The notes below the pieces were generated by a model. The model searched no databases. It was not told the DNA's origin and saw only the letters and a program-made list of their open reading frames with translations. This document shows positions 20,688-31,203 of a stretch of 64,000 bases of DNA, piece after piece (position 1 is the stretch's first letter; each line of letters starts with the position of its first letter). The position numbers and the translations under genes are program-made. The stretch comes from Coptis chinensis (taxonomy: Eukaryota; Streptophyta; Magnoliopsida; Ranunculales; Ranunculaceae). The stretch is from the NCBI GenBank assembly GCA_015680905.1, contig CM027382.1, positions 26,757,501 through 26,821,500 of the forward strand. Direction: 5' to 3'.

Positions 20688-21446
20688 GTGATCTTAGACA
20701 TAGCCCCCTCCTCCAATAAGCGACCTAGACAACAAGGGCATAAGGCCGGAACAAGAGTGCACACAAAGCGCGAGTTCGCTGCCCTCACTCGATCTCCTAG
20801 TTACATACTGAAAAATATCAAAAAAGCTTCTTACTACCGACCTGAGGTGAAACAGCTGGATGACACCCGAGGAAAGTCATACTATGTTTTTCATAAAGCG
20901 AAGTATCATGAGACTAACAAGTGCCGGGGGCTAAAGCACTACCTCCAGGATCTTGTTGAAGCAGAGCATATCAAACACTACACTGATATTACCGATGGTG
21001 ACATGCATCACAAACTAATGGATCGCAGAGAGCAAAGCCGGACTCCAGCTCGGGTACTAACAATCGAGCTCATTCCCAAGCCCGTGACCCGGGAGCGATC
21101 TCGCCATGAACGCCGCCAGCATTTGTCTAACAGAGATAATAATAGAACAATCAACATGATCACCTTTCAGGACAACTCTGTTACATCCTCAAGGGAGAAG
21201 AGGAGACGAGTAGGTGCTCTCCAGGAAGTTTGCCAGTTCTCCTCCCAAGCGGCCCCCATCCCACGTACAACTAACTGCAGTTATGGAGACATAACCTTTA
21301 CTAAGGCTGACCTCAACAAGGTGTGCCTACCATACAATGACGCTCTGGTTGTCCAAATCAAAATCAGCGATTGGACAGTTAAGCGCACCCTGATCAACCC
21401 CAGCAGTTCGTGTGACATCCTGTTTTGCCAGACCCCCTCAAGGAGA
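20688..21446 (+). pseudogene. Tat-like gag C-terminus and protease start
   Basis: An open frame continues from the gag frame. It holds ALTRSPSYILKNIKKASYYR, a zinc-knuckle-like segment with YYVFHKAKYHETNKCRGLKHYL, and near the end SYGDITFTKADLNKVCLPYN, DALVVQIKISDWTVKRTLIN then PSSSCDILF. In relatives the last motif is the retropepsin active site LIDxGSSxDILF; here the catalytic aspartate is asparagine and the glycine is serine, so the protease would be dead. It runs into A' at 21447. Confidence 0.75.
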
Positions 21447-21822
21447 TGAATGATTTGGACAAATTCTTTGAATATTTAATTCCGTCGTCTAGAACATGTC
21501 AATCAACAAAAATCTCAAAAACTGCAAAATAATCAATAAAATATGATTATAATAGCGGTAAGTGAGGTATCGATCCACATCTTGAAGTGAATAAATGGGG
21601 GAGAAAAGATTTCATAAACCAATAGCTAACTTGGTGATTAATATTCAAACAATTGTTGAGAATTTCTAATTTCTTATCTAAACTAAAAATAAAAGTAACT
21701 TGTAAGGAAATAATGACAAACTAAAGTAATTATTATTATTATTTTTTTGGTAGGCAAGTGAGATTTTTAGAGAGGTCCCTACTCCTTTTCATAAAAAAGA
21801 AATAATACTCGTCATAAGCTTG

Positions 21823-22461
21823 TTACAATCTCACATATTCTATGCCTATAACATCCTCGTATACAATTTTCCTAATGTCCTTAGAAAATGAACTAGGGAT
21901 AATATCGACATTACATACATTTGGGACATTATCGGCTAAGGTATCAGCCAATTTATTTTCTTCTCTATACACATGCTGTATAGTAAACATTTCCAAATGT
22001 CCAATCAAAAGAGTAATATTCGTGACCAACTTTCTTGCTTGCCATGGGTATTTTCCTGTGCTCCTGGCTTTCATGAATGAGATTATATTTGTGGAGTCAG
22101 TTCGTGCTTCTATTCTCCTTATGCATTGGCTTACTGCCATTTCCAGTCCTTTCTCCACACCTTGCAGTTCAATTAGAGCAATGGTTCCATACTCAGACTT
22201 CCCTCTTCTTGCCGCATTCACTTCTCCCTTTGCATTTTTAATCACTGTAGCCCAACCTCCCACATCTCCTTGAAGTGTCCCATCCGTATTCAAGACATGC
22301 GTGTTATCTTCTTCCCCTTGCTCCCATCTGCACTTTTTCTCCACTCGCACCTTCTCTACAATATTCATATTCCAGACGCTGCTTATGTATTGCATCTCAC
22401 TACCTGCTTCCATAGTGATTCTTAGTAATTGCAACTTAATCCTTGCATCATTAAAAATCAT
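21823..22461 (-). pseudogene. LINE 2 C-terminal RNase H
   Basis: Contains VLNTDGTLQGDVGGWATVIK, ALIELQGVEKGLEMA, IEARTDSTNIISFM and IQHVYREENKLADTLAD, giving all four positions of the RNase H active site region (D, E, D, and the HVYREENKLAD motif). The frame is open from about 22461 to the stop near 21823, close to the LINE 3' end, so this domain is intact though its upstream context is broken. Confidence 0.85.
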
Positions 22462-22726
22462 TGTCGTGACCTGTTCTGTTGTGCTCTGTTTATTCTTGAA
22501 AATCCTGCTATTTCGCTCCCTCTAAATCCAATAGATCATGCCATTCCATACTAATTTCATTACATCTTGTTTAACTCCCTTTCCCTTCGTTGTCTGTATA
22601 ATCCACTTCAGCTCTTCCCTCCATGTAGCTGCTCTTCCCTTGCTATATCTAATTCTTTGTAACAGCACAGTCCATATGAATTGGCCCTACCAGCACTCAA
22701 AGAACAAGTGTTGTTAAGTTTCTACC

Positions 22727-23050
22727 TCACGCCAGCATAAAATACAAATGTCTGAGTGTACCTTGCCCCCATTCTCTGAGTTTGCTTAGAGTTTTTAACG
22801 CTCCTTTCAGAGCCATCCAACTGATAAAAGAATGTCTCGGGATCCTGTTCGAGTACCATACCAGTTGACTCCATTTTGGCTTCGCTTTGGTGTTTTTGAC
22901 ATGGTGATAAGTGTCATTCATGCTATAATTCCCTTGCATCGAAATTGACCAAATCAACTTGTCTTCTCCTCCTGTTATTTCCATAACCTCCTCCATTTGC
23001 AGCACTATGTCAGCCAAGTGTCTCTTAATATTATGTGGGATCACCCACAT
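22727..23050 (-). pseudogene. LINE 2 zf-RVT domain
   Basis: Reads NDTYHHVKN, KWSQLVWYSNRIPRHSFISW and MALKGALKTLSKLREWG, the tryptophan-rich lead-in of zf-RVT, then CILCWREVET-like zinc ligands in a neighbouring frame near 22715-22740. Minor frameshifts separate it from its neighbours. Confidence 0.75.
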
Positions 23051-23278
23051 GCCATTCTCTATGACTTGTGAAACTTTTGAGTTCAGATTACAAGTGGAGT
23101 TGTAAAGTAACGCCTATGGAAAAAACTTCCTCAGAATCCCTGCTGGATGCCAAGGGTCGAGCCAAAATCTTGTATTTTGCCCATCACCAATTTGATGCAC
23201 CACAATCATCTTTCCTTCTTTCATGTTGTTTAGTATTCCCCTCCAACTCCATGAACAATTCCTCGGTACAGCCATATG

Positions 23279-23986
23279 CTAGAAATCCTTCCTCTTGATA
23301 AGATTTTTCTGTACCCATTGAACCCATAGCGTTTTCTTGTTGCTAACAACATTCCAGAGATGTCTTAGGTTCACTGCTTCATTAACTGATGCTATGTCTC
23401 TTACTCCCAATCCACCTTCTTCATAAGGGTAACATACCCTCTCCCAAGATATCAAAGCATGAGATGTAACACAGTCAGGTCCAGTCCACAGAAAGTTCCT
23501 ATAGAGTCTATTGATCTCCTCAATGATACTTTTCGGAAACATAAAACATGATGCCCAATACATGCTAACATTATTCAAAACTGCCTTAATCAGCTGTAAT
23601 CTTCCGACATAAGATAATGATTTACCTTTCCATGAATGAATTTTGATAGCCACTTTAGACAACAGAGGGGCACAATCAGCTGCTTTTAGTCTTGTTGTTA
23701 TAAGGGGCAGTCCAAGATACTTCACAGGAAGATTGCCTTTCAGAAACTGAATGATATTGTGGATGTCCTCACATGTATTGTCCTCCAGACCTGCAAAGAA
23801 AAGAGAGCTCTTTTCTATATTCACTTCCAATCCAGTACACTTCTTAAAGTTCTCTAGAGTACTTCTCAAAGATCCTGCTGTTCCAATATCCCTATGCATG
23901 AATGCTATAAGATCGTCCGCAAAAGATAGATGTGTGATGACCAGATTGTGACATCTGTAGTGAAGCTTGAATGATCCATCTCGCAC
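23279..23986 (-). pseudogene. LINE 2 reverse transcriptase, C-terminal part
   Basis: Carries ITHLSFADDLIAFMHRD, the FADD catalytic motif with both aspartates, then LEVNIEKSSLFFAG, VKYLGLPLITTRLKAADC, YVGRLQLIKAVLNNVSMYWA and NRLYRNFLWTG, the standard fingers-to-thumb order of plant LINE reverse transcriptases. It ends at a stop just past the ordinary thumb region. Confidence 0.88.
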
Positions 23987-24133
23987 ATTTTACATCATTA
24001 GTTCATGGAACAAGTCCATTACTAGCACAAATAGATATGGGGACATGGGGTCTCCCTGCCTTATACCTCTCTTACTCTTGAAATAGCCATAAGGAGCTCC
24101 TTTTATCATTATGGAGAAGATTGGAGTTTCAAT

Positions 24134-24650
24134 TCATAGCTTGATCCAAGCAATGAATTTAGCTGGTACTCTAATTCTTTGCAGAGAAAATAAAACTGCT
24201 TCCCATCTGAGAGAGTCATATGCCTTCCTTAGATCAATTTTTGCAGCGCATCTTGGTGGTCCTCCCTTTCTGTGGTAATTATGCAGAAGTTCATGTGATA
24301 AGAGAATGTTATCCTGAATGTTTCTTCCGGGAATGAAGTCTGATTGATCATATGCAACTACAATAGGCATGAACTCTTTCATCCTATTTGTTAGTATCTT
24401 TGTAATACACTTATATATGACACCACAACAAGCAATGGGTCTGTAGTCTCCTAATGATGTTGGTCTTTCATTTTTTGGTATTAAAGTAATACATGTAGAG
24501 TTAACTTCTTGAAGCATCCTACCAGATATAAAGAAATTTCTAATAGCTTTAATGGAGTCCTCACCAATGATTTTCCAAGTTGCCTTGTAGAACAGAGCTG
24601 AAAATCCATCACTTCCCGGAGCTTTATCACTGCATATGTTCGCTAGCAGT
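24134..24650 (-). pseudogene. LINE 2 reverse transcriptase, N-terminal part
   Basis: Contains SDKAPGSDGFSALFYKATW, CITLIPKNERPTSLGDYRPI, YDQSDFIPGRNIQDNILLSH, and AKIDLRKAYDSLRWEAVLF with the first catalytic aspartate in IDLRKAYD. Truncated at its N-terminus by the element's 5' end. The frame breaks near 24134 and continues as the next piece; the RQGDPMSPYLFVLVMD motif lies in the gap 23990-24130 in another frame. Confidence 0.88.
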
Positions 24651-25565
24651 AAGTAATTATTTTTCAAAGATCAATTTATCAAAACCCTTGGTAGAAAGTT
24701 ACTAACTCACCAACAATTCTTGTATTTCAGTTTTATACCTCTTGTTAAATTTCTCCGAAACTTCACTAAATCTTAAACACTAGTTCTAGAATTAGTGGAA
24801 AATATAACTTGAAGAACATAATAAAACATCTCAATATTAAATTCAATCATCTACTCTCTTTGACTCCAAATGAGAAATTTTTAGGCATTCAATGTCCACA
24901 ATAAGAAGTATAAAAAATCCCAAAAATCCCTTAATAACTAATAAAATTGAGTCTAAAAGATTTTTAACAAAAAGAATAAACTAACAATGGAAAATACCCC
25001 GTATTTTTCACGGTGATAGAAACCATGCACATTTAACCTTAGTGCAAAAATCAATTAAAAAGAGATATCATTGGATTTCATCAAAAACACATATAGTGGA
25101 GATTCTAACAAAAAGGACAAAAACAAAATAACAAGAATTTCATGGAGAGCTTTCACTTTCCACCATGGGGTGGAAGCTTAGCCCTCCATGCTATTAATTA
25201 ATATGAAAGAATAATTAAAGACAAGAGATAGAGTGAATATTGAAACCGCCTTTATTGCTTTGATGTTGATCTTCAGAAAATTATACACTCAAGAGCACTC
25301 TTTCTCACTAATTAAATGAACTAAAACTACAAAGCAAAATTTCTACTACTTGGATACTAAAATGGGTGTAGAATGAGTGTAGAATGGTTCTCTCCTCAAT
25401 GCCAATTCTCTTATCTATTTATAGCTTCCACCGACAAGATCTTTATGCATATAATATCTTCACACAGAATAGAAATATTCTTTAGGATATAGGAAGAAAA
25501 TATAAGATAAAAGAATTTAGGAAATGGAATACGGAAGAGATATTATCAAGGCATGAGGAAGGAAG

Positions 25566-26830
25566 TGATAGGGTTATATACTAAAAGCATTACTTTTGTA
25601 TTAACTCTAATTCTTTATATTTTGAATGAGAATCATATGGGCAAATGTTATGCATATTATATATGTTATTAGTTATATGCATGTGTCTAATACTTTATGT
25701 TGTAGATGATATGGTGTGAACACATAGAAGATCATATCATCAGTACCTTATAAAGTATAAGTAAACGTTCACAACCTAGATGGATTTGGACAAACCATTA
25801 GTACGGTTGTAGTATAATCTGGTATTAGTCTATCTTGACTATAGGGTTACACTAGTACACTTTGTGTGTATTGAACAGGACCAAGTGAGGTTGTTTCTCT
25901 TTATACTGACTGTATAAGAGAACAAACGTCTCTGTTATTATGGATGCTTGTCCTCTTAATCCGGATATAATAACGGGCACTTATGTGCATTGTACATTGC
26001 TTTAAATCATCAATGAGTGAGATTCATTTGTAAATCAACAAACTCGATGGATTGGGTAATGACATTGTATGTAAGGTGTGTTGTTGATTATAGAAGGAAT
26101 CCGTGACCCGCAGGAAGTTGGGTTGATGATGTCCCCTTGAGGAGCTCAAAAAGATTGTCATGTAAACCCTGCATGTGGATTTATTCCGACATGATAATGA
26201 TGTTGAATGGTACTACTCAAGGACATAAAAAGTTGATTAATGTAGTTGTTAGTAACTTGACTTAATCAACGGACATTTGATATCTTAAACACGGGGAGAT
26301 CAACGAGCATATAATATGGAGCCCATAAACGCTGACAAGTAATTTGGGATTATGGCGGTAGTGCAACAATGGCCTTTAGTGGAATAAGCCATTTGTTGAC
26401 GGACTTGGGCCGTGTGTTCTGGGCGAACATGGGAAGCCCAAGCCCGCTAGGAGGCCCAACCCTAATTTCTCCTCATGGTCCCTGTTGTAGCCTATAAATA
26501 GAATACTCTCTCTTTGGCCGAAATTGACTATTTACTGTATTAGAAAAAGAGGCAAGGAAAGATAGATCCAAAATTGGATCTAGCTTTGAGAGAAAGAAGG
26601 GAATTGGTAGATTGTTGCCCACACAACGTCCAATCTATTCTAAAGGAATACAATAGAAGATCAAGAGGTTGATTTCGGATTTGATAAAGCTTTGATTATC
26701 AGAGATTACATTTAAGCCGATTCTCAAAAGGTATGTTCTCTATCCAAAATCCTGAGAACCCCATTGATTCTGCTGTGCGTGGTTCTCGCGGTTTGTAGAA
26801 ATATTTGCATTCTGAATAACGGTTCCTACA
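25566..26830 (+). repeat. solo LTR C, copy 1
   Basis: A 1265-bp insertion starting TGATAGGGTTATATACTAAA and ending CGGTTCCTACA, flanked by the 5-bp duplication GGAAG (25561-25565 and 26831-26835). The uninterrupted host sequence near 60155 lacks it. A copy of the same family lies at 44793-46056 in opposite orientation. No internal region, so it is a solo LTR produced by LTR-LTR recombination; lineage (Copia or Gypsy) cannot be told from the LTR alone. Confidence 0.9.
26493..26500 (+). promoter_or_regulatory. TATA box in solo LTR C
   Basis: TATAAATA inside CCTATAAATAGAATACTCTC fits an LTR promoter and fixes the orientation as plus. Confidence 0.5.
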
Positions 26831-27455
26831 GGAAGGAAATATAAATTGGAAATCAAATAAAGGATAAAATGGAATGATATGGTTTTGAATTAGGAATGAA
26901 GTGATTGGCAAGAATATGGTGAGGATATGAGAGAATATATATGGTGGCTAGGATATAAGGTATTATGGAATGATTTGATATAATGAAATCTAGGGAATAA
27001 GTAATTAATGGAAATTGGGATATTTAATGTGGTGAAAATGGTAAGAATATATGGTGGTAGTTGCAATTATCATTTCTTGATTTTCTTCCATAATTATCAA
27101 TTCTCTAACATTTCCTTCCATTCTTGATAGCACAATTTATTCCATGAGCTCTCACTTATTGATTCTCTAAATGATCATCTTTGGCTTATGGGCTCGGGCA
27201 TTGATTGGGCTTTGACCAACATCTTTATTTCCTACAAAAAATATTAAACCAAATTAATAAAACATATTTTGCATTGGACTTTTCCAAAGAGATGTACATA
27301 TATGCAAATAATCCTTTATGACCAAAAAATGTGCATAATGTCATGGAATAAAGCAAATGTATGGTTTTACGTTAAAAATACACAATTAAGCATAAATGAT
27401 ATTATAAAGTGCCTATAAAACTATATATAAAATATACAATTTTAGGCACTTATCA

Positions 27456-28516
27456 AACACCCCCAAACCTATATTTTGCTAGTCCTCGAGCAAAACAAAA
27501 ACAAAAGAAAATCCTAACTCACTTTCGCAGGAATCGCGATTGCACTTAGGTTGTGCAACAAGCCGATAAACCTCAAGGTTACCCCTAGAGGACGAGTTTT
27601 GTCTCGTGAGGGTTTGCAGAGAATATACCCACAAAATTTCGGTGTTCTAAATTAGACTACAAAGACTCGATTATCCAAGTTATCACCCTAAGTTATCTCA
27701 GCAAAGTCTTTTCATCTCTTTTGGCAATAAACTTCAATTTTTGTGACACCAAAATTAATAAAAATGAAATAAGCACAAACATTAAGCAATATAAGCACTG
27801 TACTTTGAAAAGATGTAATGCTATGCACGAGTAACTTCACTTCTGGTATCTTTAGAAAGAATCATTAACTTGGGTTCTCACTAGCTGTGTCATAGACACG
27901 TATCACTAATTATATTACACTCAAAGTCAAGGTCTCTCTAGTATGCAAGGGCACACTCAATCCTTACACTCTCAATAACTAACCAAAGAAGCCGAGGTCA
28001 ATCATCACATCATCTTCTTACTTTCACACCACACTTAGCCTAGGAAGCTAGAGATCTTAAATGGGTTGTAATGGGGCTTAGGTAGGGGTTCACAAGAAAA
28101 GGAATGGATATTTCAAAGAGCTATTACTTGAGAGAATAGGGTCTTCACAACTACTTAGAGAAACTTCGAACTTTAGTGCTTCTTCAATTCAAATTGTAAC
28201 TTTCAAGGAGGCCCAAGATTTTGATTTTCTTTTTTTTTTTCTTTTTAATTTTTTGATTTTTTTTTGGAGGTGGCTGGGCACATCTTCTTGCCATTTTGAT
28301 TTTTAATTGAGTTGCGGCAAGGTCTTGAAACTTTGACTTTTATGTTAAGGAAGCAACTGACTTTGAGTACACTTTCTTTATATTCTTCACAGTCATCCTA
28401 ACTCTCAAGTAACAACTTAGGTAAGCTATATTATGGGTTAAAATATATGGGTTAAGGAGTTTGGTTCACAAGAAAAAAGCTTAAAGAGCAAGGCTTCAAA
28501 AGGGCTTATAAGGAAA

Positions 28517-28581
<65 letters not shown>

Positions 28582-29446
28582 TGGGATATATCATGCTCAA
28601 ACGGTCAAAAAAGGCCTAAATTCTACCTAGGTGTCCGTGTGGTGATCTAGCAAGAAGAAGTGTGCATCTCTCTACTCGGAAAAGCTTCATCCATGGTGTC
28701 ATCACTCAAGAAAATTCACACATAATGCAGACTTTTGGCTCAGGCTCACAGGTTTTGTCTAGTTAATTCATCTGACTCTTGGATTCTAGAAGTTCATTAC
28801 TCATAAAATGCAATGCAAGATTCATGCAAAGATACTCAAGAACTAATGCAAGGTCTATTACACTCTAATTAACTCAGATTTCTACGAATCAAGTCAAAGT
28901 ATGTAGCCAAATTGAGACTTTTAGGCCTATTTCATCATCGAAAGGGTATCAAACCTTTATTATCTCAAGAATCCCATAGTTGAAACCTAGAACACCATTT
29001 TTTTATTTTTTTATTTTTTTTAACAACAAAAATCATAAACATCAAAGAGAAAATTTTAAATTTCAACACCCCCAAACCTAAATGAAACATTGTCCCCAAT
29101 GTTGAAAACTAAGCCACCAAAATGACAATAATGATGTTAAGGACAAAATGAATGTAAGCTTGGAAAGAGAGAAATCAAAACATTTTACCTTGTTTGATGC
29201 TTATTTACTAATCACATTTCCTGCCAATAAAATAAGAATGAAAGCACAATGAAATGCAACTATACTACAACGACTATATATACAAGTGCACCCCCAAACC
29301 TAGAGTTTGGAATATGTACAATACTTTGGGTTGCCTCCCAAAAAGTGCTAAGGTTTACGTCGTCAGCCAGATGTAGCGGTGATCGAAGAGATGATCAATC
29401 CTGATAGACAGGATCTTCCAAAAGTACTTCCTCTACTTCTGGGGAA
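27456..29446 (-). other. A' region between pol end and 3' LTR, with polypurine tract
   Basis: Noncoding region on the minus strand, matching 56351-58210 of element A after the solo LTR there is discounted. The polypurine tract is seen as AACACCCCCAAACCT on the plus strand at 27456-27470. It ends near 29446 where matching to element A stops. No coding frame is supported. Confidence 0.75.
28519..28579. repeat. (AT)n microsatellite, about 61 bp
   Basis: Perfect AT repeat within A'. The same site in element A (about 57150) holds only a short TATATAT run, so it expanded after the copies separated. Confidence 0.95.
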
Positions 29447-29587
29447 TATAACTTGATAAACATAAAAATGAATAGTTTTACCTACGAAATAAAGCGATGA
29501 AACTCTATACGAAAGTAAAACTACAAACTATTTACGTGTCTATATTTATCAAAGATATTTGTTTTCTACTCTCGAATCTATTGAAAT

Positions 29588-29720
29588 CACTAGTAGAAAA
29601 AAGGCTTTTTATGACTGTTTTAAAATGTTATTTGTGACTGTTCTATTTAAAACGGTAACAAATGGCATAAAAGAGTTTTTGTGACTGTTTTAGAATTTTT
29701 TTTGTCACGCGCGTTGTCTA
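29588..29720 (+). mobile_element. CACTA-type transposon terminus
   Basis: CACTAGTAGAAAAAAGGCTT is the typical end of plant CACTA (En/Spm) elements, followed by subterminal repeats of the form TTTNTGACTGTTTTA (about 29615, 29633, 29680). The matching other end (…CTACTAGTG) was not found before the B element at 31204, so this is a lone or truncated end. No transposase was seen. Confidence 0.6.
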
Positions 29721-30068
29721 AAGTGGGACAAATAGTATTTTCCTTTTGCGCTCAAGCACAAGCAATGACCCGGGCCACAATTTGTCAGTGTTTGTACTAA
29801 ACATAAATGACTGGTGGTATTTCTCATCACTATTACGAAGGCCAGTGTAGTCATTTTGCCTAATAGTCCCGTGAAAGTCAGTTTCTTCAACTAAACCGAC
29901 CACTCTCTCCACATTTCTCATCTTCTTCATTCTGGTACAAAGCATTATCTTCTCTCTCTTCAATTCCAATTCTTAGTGGTTGTTCGATAATAAAAAAAAA
30001 ACTCCCCCTCTCTCCAGCTATTCGTTATAATTCTTTAATTTCCATTTCAGGGACAATAGTCTGAAGGT

Positions 30069-30671
30069 TTGAGCCACCTCGCTACTGATTCGAATCTCAA
30101 ATTATCTAAATACGGAGAGTATTTATACGACAAGCTATTTTTATTCTCACCAACTGTTCAAAAATTTGGTGGGTCTTTAGATTTGAATTCTGTTTTGGGG
30201 TTTGTTGATTCGGGTAAGGATTTGATTCTTGCGGTTGATGGGTCGGCGTCTAAGTTGGTTAGAGAGATTGCTACTGAATGTGGTGTTGATTTCGATGAAG
30301 ATTCCAGGGCTGTGGTGATTGATCATGGGAGTTTTGCGAATGGAGATCATATGTTGATTGCTAGTGATGCTTGTATTGATTTTATGATGTCATTTTGGGG
30401 AAGGAAAAATCGAAGCTCCTATACTATTCCAAGGGATTGGTCATGCATTCAATCCTGTTAATAGCCAAGTAAGATGTCATTAGCAAGTTTTAAGTACTTT
30501 ATACTCTGTACTTTGATTTGATTTCTTATGGTATGCTTGGTTTTTTATTTGTAGGTTTTGAAAGTTCTACATGCTTCTCTTCCTCATGATATACGCGCTA
30601 ATCCAGAAAGCAAATTGTCTAGTCCTCCATCACTTACAGGATCTATAACTTCTTTGGTTTCAGGTGTGTAG
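30069..30671 (+). pseudogene. OST48/DDOST (DGL1) oligosaccharyltransferase subunit, two-exon fragment
   Basis: OST48 is an ER membrane subunit of the oligosaccharyltransferase that N-glycosylates nascent proteins. Exon one (to 30468) reads [58 protein letters not shown], then needs two frame shifts to continue through ILGKEKIEAP-like and HAFNPVNSQ sequence. An intron (30469-30554, GTAAG...GTAG) follows, then VLKVLHASLPHDIRANPESK and LSSPPSLTGSITSLVS, ending at a stop that coincides with a donor-like GTGTGT. Signal peptide, the start of the luminal domain, and everything after about residue 210 are missing. The retained intron shows a genomic copy. A CACTA end lies 480 bp upstream. Confidence 0.88.
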
Positions 30672-31203
30672 GTATGTACATGTCTCTCTCTGGTTCATAT
30701 ATACAGTGTTTAACTGGAAGCTTTTGTGGTGATATGACTACTCGACTAGAATATTGCAACGTCAATCCCACAGAGTGACTACTTTTTGGGTGGTTGACGA
30801 CTTATTTGGGTTTTGCTACCTATATTTCATGTTAACTGAAATTAGTGTTAACATTAATCTCTTTGTTTCAATCAAGAATCCTTTAAGAAGTAAAGTTGTT
30901 TCATGTTTGAAAGAATGGTTCTATGCTTTCGTAGGACACACAACATTTTGAATCGAATAGTTAATTTTTGTTTTTAGTTATAGACTTGCAAAGATCTTAA
31001 GTCCTTGATGGAATTTTCATTTGTATAGTTATATCAAATAGTGGGGCTTTCAAGTTATACCAATGCTTAACAGGTTGCCTTGCATTACATTCAATATAAC
31101 ACACCCGAATGAGTCATTTACAAATTTTTCTTAGTGTATAAAATGAAGATATTGCTGCAGTTTCTTATTGAGACGTGTGTTATATATTAGTTGTTATATA
31201 GCA
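30672..31203. other. no recognised feature
   Basis: AT-rich sequence between the OST48 fragment and element B. It might hold decayed OST48 intron sequence, but no further exon was recognised. Confidence 0.3.

Larger units (their letters stand above)
19099..21446 (+). mobile_element. Tat-like Ty3/gypsy element, 5' part only
   Basis: Contains a 5' LTR, primer-binding site, gag and the beginning of protease, all on the plus strand. It ends abruptly at 21446, where the 3' LTR of the minus-strand Athila-like element A' begins. The remainder of pol and the 3' LTR do not reappear on the far side of A' (29.4 kb), so they were lost by deletion there. Assignment to the Tat lineage rests on the gag type and on the protease lead-in LPYNDALVVQIKIS. 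Confidence 0.75.
21735..24650 (-). mobile_element. LINE 2, 5'-truncated, nested in the A' LTR
   Basis: A minus-strand L1-type LINE containing reverse transcriptase, zf-RVT and RNase H, with a TAA-repeat tail (seen as ATTATTATT on the plus strand near 21735). It is flanked by an 11-bp duplication AAGTAATTATT (21724-21734 and 24651-24661), and the host LTR continues on either side exactly as in the uninterrupted copy near 46790. The 5' end is inside the reverse transcriptase. Confidence 0.92.
21447..27455 (-). repeat. 3' LTR of A', with two nested insertions
   Basis: On the minus strand it starts TGATAAGTGCCT-like (a slightly changed TGATAAGTGCCTAAAATTGT at 27455) and ends near CAAATCATTCA at 21447. 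Discounting LINE 2 with its duplication and solo LTR C with its duplication leaves about 1812 bp, close to the net 1807 bp of the 5' LTR of element A, which supports both nested calls. Confidence 0.85.
21447..29446 (-). mobile_element. Athila-like element A', 3' part, minus strand
   Basis: Reading right to left: about 2 kb of the region between pol and the 3' LTR (29446-27456), a polypurine tract, then the 3' LTR (27455-21447). The same sequence occurs in plus orientation in element A (54745-58210). The left end lies exactly in the Tat protease remnant. At the right end similarity to element A stops near 29446, so the rest (5' LTR, gag, pol) is deleted. Two later insertions split the LTR: LINE 2 and solo LTR C. 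Confidence 0.85.
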
